The notes beneath the pieces were generated by a model. The model saw nothing but the letters and a program-made list of their open reading frames with translations, was not told the DNA's origin and ran no database searches. 64,000 nucleotides of DNA from Rhodobacter sp. Its GTDB lineage: Bacteria > Pseudomonadota > Alphaproteobacteria > Rhodobacterales > Rhodobacteraceae. Shown one piece after another: positions 1 through 8,446 of the stretch. Location: contig JACKKE010000014.1 in the NCBI GenBank assembly GCA_020637595.1, forward strand, positions 1-64,000. Direction: 5' to 3'. The position numbers and the translations under genes are program-made. How positions within the stretch are numbered: position 1 is the stretch's first letter; every line of letters begins with the position of its first letter.

Positions 1-486
1 TCGGCACAGGCCGCCCTCTGGCTGCTGGTGTTCGCGACACCGATCTGCCTTTTTGTCGCCTGGAGCGACCTGCGCGCCATGCGCATTCCCAACATGGCGG
101 TTCTGGCGCTGATCGGCGTTTATGCGGTGATCGGCCTGCTGACGCTGCCCTTTGACAGCTGGGCCTGGTCCTGGCTGCATTTCGGTGTGGTGCTGGTGGT
201 CGGCTTTGTCCTCAGCCTGACCGGCGGGTTCGGCGCAGGTGACGCCAAGTTCCTGGCAGCGATGGCGCCCTTCGTGGCGCTGGGCGACTTGCGGCTGTTC
301 CTGGTGCTGCTCAGCGCGGTGGTGATCGCGGCACTGATCGCCCATCGGCTGCTGCGCGCGATCCCGGCAATCCGCCGCGCGACGCCCGACTGGGCCAGCT
401 GGGAACGCAAGGAATTCCCGTTCGGCCTCGCCTTGGGGCCGGCGTTAATCTTTTATCTGGTTTTGGCGAGCATTTATGGCAGCTGA
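1..486 (+). CDS. cpaA: Type IV prepilin peptidase, CpaA/TadV family (5' truncated by window edge)
   Basis: An inner-membrane aspartic peptidase that would cleave the leader of Flp-type prepilins for a Tad pilus. The reading frame is open from base 1, and the residues before the first possible start (a GTG at 28) are already hydrophobic, so the true start probably lies upstream of the window. The two catalytic aspartate motifs are visible: WSDLRAMRIPN near the start and GAGDAK in the middle. The protein is almost entirely hydrophobic, with about four membrane segments. At about 160 residues it has the size of the short TadV/CpaA class without the N-terminal methylase domain of PilD. No other tad gene is inside the window. 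Confidence 0.85.
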   Translation, partial: SAQAALWLLVFATPICLFVAWSDLRAMRIPNMAVLALIGVYAVIGLLTLPFDSWAWSWLHFGVVLVVGFVLSLTGGFGAGDAKFLAAMAPFVALGDLRLFLVLLSAVVIAALIAHRLLRAIPAIRRATPDWASWERKEFPFGLALGPALIFYLVLASIYGS

Positions 487-510
487 CCTGCCACCAGCCC
501 GAGGTTTGTG

Positions 511-1830
511 ATGAACGATCAGACCCCCCCGCTGCGCAACGACGCGCCCCCGCCGCCGACCTCGCTGGCCGAAACCGGCCTGCCGGTGACGCTGATGCGG
601 GACATCCTGCTCAAGACGATGTTCCGCATGTCGCTGAACCACGCCTCGGAACTGGCCAAGATCCTGTGCCTGTCCTTTGCGCAGGTGCAGGAGTTGATCG
701 ACGGCGCCCGCGGCGAGCATCTGCTGGAAGCGATGGGCACGATGCACGCCACTTCGACCTCGGCCGAAATGGGGTTCCAGCTGACCGAGGCCGGGCGCAA
801 GCGTGCGCAGGCGGCGCTGGCGATCTCGGAATATTACGGCGCGATGCCGGTGCCGCTGGATGTCTATGGCGAACAGGTGCGCCGCCAGTCGATCCGCAAG
901 GTCAAGATCTCGAAGGACCAGCTGCTGGCGGCGATGGGCGACCTGATCCTGCCCGAAGGATTGCTGGCCGATCTGGGCCCGGCGGTGACCTCAGGGCGGT
1001 CGATCCTGATGTATGGACCGCCCGGCAACGGCAAATCGTCGATCTCGAACGGGATCCGCGATGCGATGGGCGACCACATCTATGTGCCGCGCGCGGTGGT
1101 GCATGCCGGTCAGGTGATCTCGGTCTTCGACCCGATCGTGCACCGCAAGGTCGATGTGCAGACGACCTCGGGCAATCAGCTGCGGGTCGTCGGGCAGCGG
1201 TTCGACCCGCGCTATGTGCTGTGCGAGCGTCCGACAGTGATCACCGGCGGCGAGTTGAAGCTGGAAATGCTCGAGCTGAAATATAACCCGACCTCGCGGA
1301 CCTATCAGGCACCGCTGCAGTTCAAGGCGATGGGCGGGGTGTTCATCGTCGACGACCTCGGCCGCCAGGAAGAGCCGCCGCAGGCGCTGGTGAACCGCTG
1401 GATCGTCCCGCTCGAGATGAATTACGATATTCTGTCGCTGGCCTCGGGCGAGAAGTTCATCGTGCCCTTCGACACGCTGGTGATCTTCTCGACGAACTTC
1501 CATCCGAACGAGATCTTTGACCAGGCCGCCCTTCGGCGGATTTTCTTCAAGATCAAGATCGCCGGGCCGAACCAGGCGGATTTCCTGAAGATCTTTGCGC
1601 TGGTGGCGCGCAAGCGGCGGATCCCGCTGAACGAGGATGCGCTGATCCATCTGCTGCAGAACAAGTATCCGACGATCGACAACATCTATGCCAATTATCA
1701 GCCGGTGTTCCTGATCGACCAGATGATCGCCATGTGCCAATACGAGGGCAAGCCCTATCACATGTCGCCGGATCTGATCGACCGGGCCTGGTCGAACATG
1801 TTCGTCAAGGACGAGCACATCGTCAGATAG
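511..1830 (+). CDS. AAA+ family ATPase next to the prepilin peptidase
   Basis: A soluble AAA+ ATPase of 439 residues. Walker A is GPPGNGKSS at about residue 169, Walker B is GGVFIVDD at about 275, and an arginine-rich ALRRIFFK segment near 343 could carry the arginine finger. The N-terminal 130 residues have no motif I recognise; the first 20 are proline-rich. ATG 511 is preferred over the GTG three bases earlier because GAGG lies seven bases before it. It begins 24 bp after the prepilin peptidase gene on the same strand, so co-transcription and a role in Flp pilus assembly are plausible, but that role is inference. It is not a TadA-type secretion ATPase. Confidence 0.8.
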   Translation: MNDQTPPLRNDAPPPPTSLAETGLPVTLMRDILLKTMFRMSLNHASELAKILCLSFAQVQELIDGARGEHLLEAMGTMHATSTSAEMGFQLTEAGRKRAQAALAISEYYGAMPVPLDVYGEQVRRQSIRKVKISKDQLLAAMGDLILPEGLLADLGPAVTSGRSILMYGPPGNGKSSISNGIRDAMGDHIYVPRAVVHAGQVISVFDPIVHRKVDVQTTSGNQLRVVGQRFDPRYVLCERPTVITGGELKLEMLELKYNPTSRTYQAPLQFKAMGGVFIVDDLGRQEEPPQALVNRWIVPLEMNYDILSLASGEKFIVPFDTLVIFSTNFHPNEIFDQAALRRIFFKIKIAGPNQADFLKIFALVARKRRIPLNEDALIHLLQNKYPTIDNIYANYQPVFLIDQMIAMCQYEGKPYHMSPDLIDRAWSNMFVKDEHIVR

Positions 1831-1836
1831 GGCGCC

Positions 1837-2694
1837 TCAGGCGGTGCCCCAGCGTTCCTGCGCGCGCGTGACATAGGTGCGGCTGACCGGCAGTTCGTCG
1901 CCGGTCTTGAGCACCACGAAATGCCGCTGCCCGTCGCGGCGCAGGCTGTCCACCGCGGCATCCGCAACCCAGTGCGACCGATGCACCCGCTCGCCGGGAA
2001 CCGGGCCGATCTCCCGCAGGGCGTCCGAGAAGCGCAGCAGAACCGCCGCACTGCCCCGTTCGGTGCGGACCTCGACGTAATGGTCCGAGCCGGAGATCGA
2101 CAGGATCGGCCCGCGCGCGGCGTCGGGCAGGCGGTCGATCAGCGGCGGAAAAGCAGGCGGCGGATGATCGGCCGTCGGCGCGTCCGGTTCGGGATCGACC
2201 TCGACGGCCGCCGCCACGCGACGGGAGTTGCGCGACACCGCGACCCCGGGCGCGTGCAGGCCGAAGAGCTCGCGCACGACAATCACGCAAAAGGTCACCC
2301 CGAACACGATCAGGCTGAGCTGCACCAGCGAGAACGGTTGCTCACCCCTCGAGACGCGCTCGGTCATGTAATAGAGGGGCGGGGTATAGAGCAGGTTGAA
2401 CAGCGGCGCGAGGATCATGTCGACGACGAAGGGATGCCGCCCTCGTCCGATCACCTGGATCACCATCGTCCGCAGGATCGCCACCAGCACGATCGACAGG
2501 GCGACGACGCTGCCCCAGTAGAGCAGCCGCCCGCCGAAATCGAGGGTTGGATACGAGCCGAACGGCCCCAGGACAGCCGTGACCAGCGTAATGGCGGTGA
2601 AAAGCCCCAGCAGGGTCCAGATCGGGCGGCGCCAGAAACGGTCCGCTCTGTTTTCCGGGTCTTCGGTCAACTGTTTTCGATTCGCAAACAACAC
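1837..2694 (-). CDS. Membrane-anchored LytTR-family DNA-binding protein
   Basis: A transcription factor with an N-terminal membrane part and a C-terminal LytTR DNA-binding domain. About four hydrophobic helices occupy residues 25-160, then a proline-rich linker leads to the LytTR domain from about residue 190 (SISGSDHYVEVRTERG, then RVHRSHWVA, then PVSRTYV near the end). It has no receiver domain, so it is not a classical LytR response regulator; the membrane part may sense a signal directly. The start is GTG at 2694; I see no good Shine-Dalgarno sequence, so it is uncertain. The gene is convergent with the AAA+ ATPase (6 bp apart) and divergent from a thioesterase. Confidence 0.8.
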   Translation of the reverse strand: MLFANRKQLTEDPENRADRFWRRPIWTLLGLFTAITLVTAVLGPFGSYPTLDFGGRLLYWGSVVALSIVLVAILRTMVIQVIGRGRHPFVVDMILAPLFNLLYTPPLYYMTERVSRGEQPFSLVQLSLIVFGVTFCVIVVRELFGLHAPGVAVSRNSRRVAAAVEVDPEPDAPTADHPPPAFPPLIDRLPDAARGPILSISGSDHYVEVRTERGSAAVLLRFSDALREIGPVPGERVHRSHWVADAAVDSLRRDGQRHFVVLKTGDELPVSRTYVTRAQERWGTA

Positions 2695-2754
2695 ACGGTA
2701 TATTTATAAATTGTTTCAACAGATTGCGAAATCAACAATCACAGGGAACAGCCG
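2695..2754. promoter_or_regulatory. AT-rich divergent promoter region between LytTR gene and thioesterase
   Basis: This 60 bp spacer is far richer in A and T than its surroundings and must hold the promoters of both divergent genes. TCAAC occurs at 2716 and 2732, with another at 2667 inside the start of the LytTR gene; these could be LytTR half-sites, but the spacing is not the usual one-turn-plus repeat, so this is weak. Confidence 0.35.
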
Positions 2755-3198
2755 ATGACCGAAGCCTCTGCCGAAAATGCCTCGCAAATTGCGAAACGTG
2801 TGCAGGACAGTTTCGATCAGCAGACGATGATGCGGACGGCAGGCGCCGAACTGGTCGCGGTCGAACCCGGGCGCGTGACGATCCGGGCGCCGATCGCCGC
2901 CCATCTGCTGCAACAGCATGGCGCCGCGCATGCGGGCCTGGCCTTCATGCTGGGCGACAGTGCTGCAGGTTATGCGGCGCTGACCCTGATGCCCGAGGGG
3001 GTCGAGGTGATGACGGTCGAGATGAAGATCAACCTGATGGCGCCTGCGGTCGGCGAGGCGCTGGAGGCCGTGGGCAGCGTCGAACGCACCGGCCGACGGC
3101 TGAGCGTGGTGCGTGCCGAGGTGGTCGCGGTGACCGGGGGCCGGCGTAAGACCGTCGCACTGCTGCAGGGCACGATGATCCCCGTCGACCCGGCGTAA
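2755..3198 (+). CDS. PaaI-family hotdog thioesterase
   Basis: A single hotdog-fold acyl-CoA thioesterase of 147 residues, the usual length for the PaaI/YiiD-like group. The segment HGAAHAGLAFMLGDSAAGYAA in the middle is the helix region that carries the active-site Asp in this family, followed by VEMKINLMAPAVGE typical of the second strand set. The start ATG has AGGGAA six bases upstream. The substrate cannot be read from the sequence. It stands alone, divergent from the LytTR regulator, and is followed by an intergenic palindromic repeat. Confidence 0.8.
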   Translation: MTEASAENASQIAKRVQDSFDQQTMMRTAGAELVAVEPGRVTIRAPIAAHLLQQHGAAHAGLAFMLGDSAAGYAALTLMPEGVEVMTVEMKINLMAPAVGEALEAVGSVERTGRRLSVVRAEVVAVTGGRRKTVALLQGTMIPVDPA

Positions 3199-3252
3199 CC
3201 CGCGGCGCGGAAGGGGCGCGACGCGACGCATTGCTGCACGGAGCGCCGGGAC

Positions 3253-3311
3253 GATGGGCGGATCGCCCATCCTACCGATCCGGCCCGCGTAGGGTGGGCG
3301 ATCCGCCCACC
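3253..3311. repeat. Inverted pair of palindromic GTAGGGTGGGCG-type repeats
   Basis: Two 23 bp units, 3253-3275 and 3289-3311, are reverse complements of one another with two mismatches. Each carries the core TGGGCGATCCGCCCA, itself a near palindrome, so the region can fold as two small hairpins or one long one. It lies between the convergent ends of the thioesterase and folD. The GTAGGGTG edge is shared with the palindrome after etfA. Confidence 0.75.
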
Positions 3312-3320
3312 TCTGACCTG

Positions 3321-4205
3321 TCAGGCGGTCAGGCCCTGCGGTTCGGCGAGGCCGTTCGCGCGGCAGGTCGCGGTTACGGTGTTGGCCAGCAGGCAGGCGA
3401 TGGTCATCGGCCCCACCCCGCCCGGCACCGGGGTGATCGCCCCGGCGACCTCGGCGCAGCTGTCGAAATCGCAATCCCCGAACAGCCCGTTGCGGCCCTC
3501 GATCCGGTTGATACCGACGTCGATCACCGTCGCGCCCGGCTTGATCCAATCGCCGTGCACCATCTCGGGGCGGCCCACCGCGGCGATGACGATATCGGCA
3601 CGGCGCACGACCTCGGGCAGGTCGCGGGTGCGCGAATGGGCGATGGTCACCGTGCAGCTGTCGCCCAGCAGCAGTTGCGCCATCGGCTTGCCGACGATGT
3701 TCGACCGGCCGATGACCACCGCGTTCATCCCCGAGAGCGAGCCATGATGGTCGCGCAGCATCATCAGGCAGCCCAGCGGCGTGCAGGGCACCATCGCTTT
3801 TTGCCCGGTGCCCAGCAGGCCCACGTTCGAGATATGGAACCCGTCGACATCCTTGGCCGGGTCGATGGCGTTGATCACCAGGTCGCTGTTCAGGTGTTTC
3901 GGCAGCGGCAGCTGCACCAGGATCCCGTTCACCGCGGGATCCGCGTTCAGCCGTTCGATCAGCGCCAGCAGATCGGCCTCGGAGGTATCGGCGGGCAGCT
4001 TGTGCTCATAGGAGTTCATGCCGACCTCGACGGTCTGCTTGCCCTTCGAGCGCACATAGACCTGGCTCGCCGGATCCTCGCCCACCAGCACCACCGCCAG
4101 ACCGGGGGTCAGCCCGTGCTCGTCCTTGAGGCGCTGCACATGTTCGGCCACCTGGCCCCGCACCTTGGCCGCAAAGGCCTTGCCGTCAATGATCGTCGCG
4201 GTCAT
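3321..4205 (-). CDS. folD: Bifunctional methylenetetrahydrofolate dehydrogenase / methenyltetrahydrofolate cyclohydrolase
   Basis: A cytosolic enzyme that interconverts 5,10-methylene-, 5,10-methenyl- and 10-formyl-tetrahydrofolate using NADP(H). The 294-residue length is normal. The catalytic signature YVRSK places Tyr50 and Lys54 at the canonical positions; QLPLPKHL, the NADP-binding GRSNIVGKP and the C-terminal PGGVGPMT are all present. AGGAGA precedes the ATG. It lies 141 bp downstream of fhs on the same strand, and glyA is next upstream, so the three enzymes of the folate one-carbon shuttle are grouped. Confidence 0.97.
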   Translation of the reverse strand: MTATIIDGKAFAAKVRGQVAEHVQRLKDEHGLTPGLAVVLVGEDPASQVYVRSKGKQTVEVGMNSYEHKLPADTSEADLLALIERLNADPAVNGILVQLPLPKHLNSDLVINAIDPAKDVDGFHISNVGLLGTGQKAMVPCTPLGCLMMLRDHHGSLSGMNAVVIGRSNIVGKPMAQLLLGDSCTVTIAHSRTRDLPEVVRRADIVIAAVGRPEMVHGDWIKPGATVIDVGINRIEGRNGLFGDCDFDSCAEVAGAITPVPGGVGPMTIACLLANTVTATCRANGLAEPQGLTA

Positions 4206-4346
4206 GCGTTCTCCTGATTTTCAGCCCGGCCTCGGCATAGCGCCGGCGATGATCCCACCACAAGGGCCGATCGCGTCATCCGCCAAGGGCCCGGCACAAG
4301 GGGTGGGCCGGCCAGGAGGCATCTTGCCCCCGGTCGGCCCGTGCCA

Positions 4347-6023
4347 TCAGAACAGCCCCTCGACAAAGCCCGCGTCGTTGATGCGGATCGTCTCGGCCGC
4401 CGGGGTGCGAGGCAGGCCGGGCATGGTCATAATCTCGCCGCAGATCACGACGATGAAGCCCGCGCCGGCCGACAGGCGCACCTCGCGCACCGGCACGGTA
4501 TGGCCAGTGGGCGCACCGCGCAGGTTCGGGTCGGTCGAGAAGGAATACTGCGTCTTGGCCATGCAGACCGGCAGATGGCCGTATCCCGCCTCTTCCCACT
4601 GTTTCAGCTGGGCACGGATCGACTTGTCGGCGATCACCTCGTCGGCGTGATAGATCCGCTTGGCGATGGTTTCGACCTTCTGGAACAGGCCCATGTCATC
4701 CGGGTAGAGCGGCGCAAAATGCGCGGCGCCCGATTCGGCCAGTTGCACGACCTTCTTCGCCAGATCCTCGATCCCGGCCGAACCATGCGCCCAGTGCTTG
4801 CACAGGATCGCCTCGGCGCCCTGTTGGGCGACATAGGCCTTGACCGCCTCGATCTCGGCATCGGTGTCGGAATAGAAGTGGTTGATCGCCACCACCACCG
4901 GAACGCCGAAGGATTTGACGTTGGCGATGTGCCGGCCCAGGTTCGGGCAGCCCTTCTGCACGGCGGCCACGTTCTCGGCGCCCAGATCGGCCTTGGCCAC
5001 GCCGCCGTTCATCTTCATCGCGCGAACGGTGGCGACGATCACCGCGGCGGCGGGTTTCAGCCCGGCCTTGCGGCATTTGATGTCAAAGAACTTCTCGGCC
5101 CCCAGGTCGGCGCCGAAACCGGCCTCGGTCACCACATAGTCGCCCAGTTTCAGCGCGGTGGTGGTGGCGATGACCGAGTTGCAGCCATGCGCGATGTTGG
5201 CGAAGGGGCCGCCGTGGACAAAGGCCGGGTTGTTTTCCAGCGTCTGCACCAGGTTCGGCTGCATCGCGTCCTTCAGCAGCACGGTCATCGCGCCGTCGGC
5301 CTTGATATCGCGGCAGTAGATCGGGCGCTTGTCGCGGGTATAGGCGACGACGATGTCGCCCAGGCGTTTCTGCAGGTCGGCCAGATCCTTGGACAGGCAC
5401 AGGATCGCCATGACTTCCGAGGCCACGGTGATGTCAAAGCCGGTCTGGCGCGGGAAGCCGTTCGACACGCCGCCGAGGCTGACGACGACATCGCGCAGCG
5501 CGCGGTCGTTCATGTCCATCACCCGGCGCCAGACCACGCGGCGCTCGTCGATGCCCAGTTCGTTGCCCCAGTAGATGTGGTTGTCGATCATCGCGCTCAG
5601 CAGGTTGTGCGCCGAGGTGATCGCATGGAAATCGCCGGTGAAGTGGAGGTTCATTTCCTCCATCGGCACGACCTGCGCGTAACCGCCGCCCGCAGCCCCA
5701 CCCTTCATGCCGAAGTTCGGCCCGAGGCTGGCCTCGCGGATACAGATCACCGCCTTCTTGCCGATCCGGTTCAGGCCGTCGCCCAGGCCCACGGTGGTGG
5801 TGGTCTTGCCCTCGCCCGCAGGGGTCGGGTTGATGGCGGTGACCAGGATCAGCTTGCCGTCCGGGCGATCGGCCAGCGCGTTGATGAACTCCTGGCCGAC
5901 CTTGGCCTTGTCATGGCCATAGGGCAGCAGGTGTTCGGACGGGATGCCCAGCTTGTCCCCGATCTCCTGGATCGGCTTCTTGGTCGCTTCGCGGGCAATC
6001 TCGATATCGGTCTTGAAGGACAT
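4347..6023 (-). CDS. fhs: Formate-tetrahydrofolate ligase
   Basis: ATP-dependent ligase that loads formate onto tetrahydrofolate as 10-formyl-THF. The 558-residue product beginning MSFKTDIEIAREA is the usual length, and AGGAGA stands a few bases before this ATG. The frame stays open further upstream, but those residues lack the family's character and overlap the glyA region in another frame. The P-loop-like TPAGEGKTTT, EASLGPNFGMKGGAAGGG and HGGPFANIAHGC motifs are present. With folD it can either feed formate carbon into serine or purine synthesis, or release formate during demethylation of one-carbon substrates. Confidence 0.97.
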   Translation of the reverse strand: MSFKTDIEIAREATKKPIQEIGDKLGIPSEHLLPYGHDKAKVGQEFINALADRPDGKLILVTAINPTPAGEGKTTTTVGLGDGLNRIGKKAVICIREASLGPNFGMKGGAAGGGYAQVVPMEEMNLHFTGDFHAITSAHNLLSAMIDNHIYWGNELGIDERRVVWRRVMDMNDRALRDVVVSLGGVSNGFPRQTGFDITVASEVMAILCLSKDLADLQKRLGDIVVAYTRDKRPIYCRDIKADGAMTVLLKDAMQPNLVQTLENNPAFVHGGPFANIAHGCNSVIATTTALKLGDYVVTEAGFGADLGAEKFFDIKCRKAGLKPAAAVIVATVRAMKMNGGVAKADLGAENVAAVQKGCPNLGRHIANVKSFGVPVVVAINHFYSDTDAEIEAVKAYVAQQGAEAILCKHWAHGSAGIEDLAKKVVQLAESGAAHFAPLYPDDMGLFQKVETIAKRIYHADEVIADKSIRAQLKQWEEAGYGHLPVCMAKTQYSFSTDPNLRGAPTGHTVPVREVRLSAGAGFIVVICGEIMTMPGLPRTPAAETIRINDAGFVEGLF

Positions 6024-6174
6024 GGACGGCGTCTCCTCGCGGTCGTTTCTGGCCCCTTGCATAGCGGGTTGCGACACGCTGTCGCCCCCCTTTTGCGACC
6101 TTCTCATGCCGTTTTCCGCCTCATGCTGTTTCCGAAGGGAAATCAGCGGATCAAACGAGCAACCCGGTTTCCCG

Positions 6175-6184
6175 ATGTATACAT
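6175..6184. promoter_or_regulatory. 10 bp palindrome ATGTATACAT upstream of fhs
   Basis: A perfect AT-rich palindrome lies just after the glyA stop codon and about 150 bp before the fhs start. TGTATACA cores are common in operators of the FadR-type GntR family. There is no GntR gene in the window, so binding is speculative. Confidence 0.3.
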
Positions 6185-6193
6185 TTTCCGCCC

Positions 6194-7450
6194 TCAACCC
6201 GCCGAAAATGCCCGACACAGGGCTGACACGGCGTCGCGTGCATACGGAATGGTGGATTCGGCCCGCCCCTGAGCCTCGGCGTCGAGCAGATCGGCGATCA
6301 ATCCGGCCAGCTGCGCGGTCTCGGCCTCGCGCAGGCCGCGGGTGGTGGCCGCGCCGGTGCCCAGACGCAAGCCGACCCAGTCGGGCGGGCGCGGGCGGTC
6401 TCTGGGGATCGGGTTCTTGTTGGCGGTGATGTTCGCGGCCTCGAGCACCGCCTCGGCCTGCCGGCCCAGCAGCCCCCTGGACCCCACATCCACCAGCACC
6501 AGATGCGAGTCTGTGCCGCCGGTGACGATCCGCAGCCCCCGCGCGGCCAGCGTGTCGGCCAGCACCCGCGCATTCGCCACCACCTGCGCGGCATAGGTGC
6601 GGAACGCGGGGCGCTGCGCCTCGGCCAGGCAGACCGCCTTGGCGGCGATCACCTGCGTATGGATCGAGCCCTGCACGCCGGGGAACACCGCCGACTGCAG
6701 GCGTTTCATCCAGTCGGGGTTGTTGGTCAGGATCAGCCCGCCGCGCGGCCCGCGCAGGGTCTTGGTGGTGGTTGCGGTAACGATATCGGCGTGCGGAAAG
6801 GGCGAAGGATGCGCACCCCCCGCCACCAGCCCAGCGATATGCGCCATGTCGACGTGCAGCCACGCGCCCGCCGCCCTGGCGATCTGCCCCAGCCGCACGA
6901 AATCGAGCCGGCGCGGATAGGCCGAGCCGCCGGCAATCAGCAGTTTCGGCCGCAGGGCCAGCGCCTGCGCTTCCAGCGCGTCATAGTCGATCACCTCGGT
7001 CCGAGGGTCGACGCCATAGTGATGCGCCTCGAACCAGCGCCCCGAGAGGTTCGCGCCCAGCCCGTGGCTGAGGTGCCCGCCGGCAGCCAGATCGAGCGAC
7101 AGCACCCGGTCGCCCGGTTTCAGCAGCAGAAAGAACACCGCCAGATTGGCCTGGCTGCCCGAATGCGGCTGCACATTCGCATAGTCGCAATGGAACAGCG
7201 CCTTGGCCCGGTCGATGGCCGCGGTCTCGACGATGTCGACGTTGATCCCGCCGCCGTGGAACCGCGCGCCGGGATAGCCCTCCAGCGTCTTGTTGGTGAT
7301 CTCGTGCCCCAGAACCTCGCGCACCGCACGGCTGACGATGTTCTCGGACGCAATCAGCTCGATCTGCTCCTGCTGGCGCGCGCGCTCGCGGGTCAGGGCC
7401 TGGGCGACCAGCGGGTCGGTGGTGGCGAGGTCGGCGGCGAAATGGGTCAT
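6194..7450 (-). CDS. glyA: Serine hydroxymethyltransferase
   Basis: PLP enzyme converting serine and tetrahydrofolate to glycine and methylene-THF. The PLP lysine is Lys230 in TTTKTLRGPRGG; the usual sequence has His before this Lys, here Thr. ELIASENIVS, HSGSQANLAV and the HVDMAHIAGLVAGG block are intact. ATG 7450 is chosen over an in-frame GTG 12 bp upstream because GGAG sits at the right distance; the product is then 418 residues. It is divergent from a LysR regulator and precedes fhs and folD. The somewhat divergent sequence suggests a second, pathway-linked SHMT rather than the only housekeeping copy; that is inference. Confidence 0.93.
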   Translation of the reverse strand: MTHFAADLATTDPLVAQALTRERARQQEQIELIASENIVSRAVREVLGHEITNKTLEGYPGARFHGGGINVDIVETAAIDRAKALFHCDYANVQPHSGSQANLAVFFLLLKPGDRVLSLDLAAGGHLSHGLGANLSGRWFEAHHYGVDPRTEVIDYDALEAQALALRPKLLIAGGSAYPRRLDFVRLGQIARAAGAWLHVDMAHIAGLVAGGAHPSPFPHADIVTATTTKTLRGPRGGLILTNNPDWMKRLQSAVFPGVQGSIHTQVIAAKAVCLAEAQRPAFRTYAAQVVANARVLADTLAARGLRIVTGGTDSHLVLVDVGSRGLLGRQAEAVLEAANITANKNPIPRDRPRPPDWVGLRLGTGAATTRGLREAETAQLAGLIADLLDAEAQGRAESTIPYARDAVSALCRAFSAG

Positions 7451-7518
7451 GGCGGGCTCCACAGGGGTCTGGCGCAGGATGCCGCCGCGGGGCTCGACCG
7501 CGCAAACCAGTTTTGCTA

Positions 7519-7535
7519 TTTCTTTGGCGTAGAAA
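7519..7535. promoter_or_regulatory. Candidate LysR operator TTTCT-N7-AGAAA
   Basis: A dyad of two 5 bp arms lies in the 99 bp spacer between divergent glyA and the LysR gene, 15 bp before the LysR start. Its size and placement match the T-N11-A type of LysR-family site, so autoregulation and control of glyA are plausible. No binding can be shown from sequence. Confidence 0.4.
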
Positions 7536-7549
7536 ATCTAGGCCTTAAC

Positions 7550-8446
7550 ATGGCAGTCACCCCGCCCCGCCCCAAGGGACCGCATCTGAACGCCCTGCGC
7601 GCCTTTGAGGCGGCGGTGCGGCTGGGCAGTTTCACCGCCGCCGCCGAGGAGTTGGGCGTGACCCCCGGCGCGGTGGCGCAGCACATCAAGGCGATCGAGG
7701 CCTGGACCACCGCCCCGCTGTTCGAGCGCCACGCGCGCGGCATCCAGCCGACGGCGCTGGCGCGCGCGCTGCTGCCGACCTTTACGCTGGCCTTTGACCA
7801 TCTGGGCCACGCGGTGCACCGGTTGCGCACCGAATCGCGGCCCTCGACCCTGAGCATCGCCACCCTGCCGTCGATTGCCCAGCTCTGGCTGCCGCGTCGG
7901 CTGGAGCGGCTGCGCGCGATCCGCCCCGATCTGACGGTCTCGGTCACCGCGCTGGAAACGCCGCCGAACCTGGACCGCGAGCAGTTCGACCTGTCGGTGT
8001 TCTTCGAGGATCGCCCGCCCGGCCCCGCCGACACGGTGCTGGCGCGCGACCGGGTGTTTCCGGTTTGCAGTCCGGCGCTGGCGGCGCAGCTGCCCGACGC
8101 GGCGGCGCTGGCCCGGGTCACCCTGCTGCATGACGCGACCTGGAGCCACGACTGGGAGCATTGGCTGAAGGCCTCGGGCAGCGCCTTGCAGGGCGTGCCG
8201 CGGGCGCAGACCTATTCGCTCTTTGCCGTGGCGCTGGAAGAGGCGCGGCGCGGCGCGGGGGTGCTCATCTCGCACGAGGCGCTGGTCGAGCAGGCGCTGG
8301 CCGAGGGTGCGTTGGTGCGACCCTTTGGCTTTGTGCTGGACAGCGAACGCTGGCTGGCCCTGCACGCCGGGCCCGGGTTGCGCGGGCGGACGCTCTGGGC
8401 TCAGGTCGTGGCCGCGTTTCAGTCGGGTGCAACCCAGGCCGGCTGA
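7550..8446 (+). CDS. LysR-family transcriptional regulator (GcvA-like)
   Basis: A 298-residue LysR regulator. The N-terminal winged helix-turn-helix covers about residues 12-70 (LNALRAFEAAVRLGSFTAAA, then the recognition-helix region GVTPGAVAQHIKAIE), followed by a periplasmic-binding-protein-like effector domain. The opening LNALRAFEA and the layout resemble the GcvA subgroup, which often controls glycine cleavage or other metabolic genes. It is divergent from glyA with a candidate dyad between them, so control of the one-carbon cluster is the simplest guess. ATG 7550 is the first start of the conserved domain. Its 3' end overlaps the convergent MOSC gene by 28 bp. Confidence 0.85.
   Translation: MAVTPPRPKGPHLNALRAFEAAVRLGSFTAAAEELGVTPGAVAQHIKAIEAWTTAPLFERHARGIQPTALARALLPTFTLAFDHLGHAVHRLRTESRPSTLSIATLPSIAQLWLPRRLERLRAIRPDLTVSVTALETPPNLDREQFDLSVFFEDRPPGPADTVLARDRVFPVCSPALAAQLPDAAALARVTLLHDATWSHDWEHWLKASGSALQGVPRAQTYSLFAVALEEARRGAGVLISHEALVEQALAEGALVRPFGFVLDSERWLALHAGPGLRGRTLWAQVVAAFQSGATQAG

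Noticed and set aside
4206..4346. Extra gene between folD and fhs
   Set aside because: Only 141 bp with no start/stop pair supported by a ribosome binding site.
4341..6272. Plus-strand frame of 643 codons opposite fhs
   Set aside because: Antisense shadow; His/Arg/Asp-rich low-complexity product without motifs.
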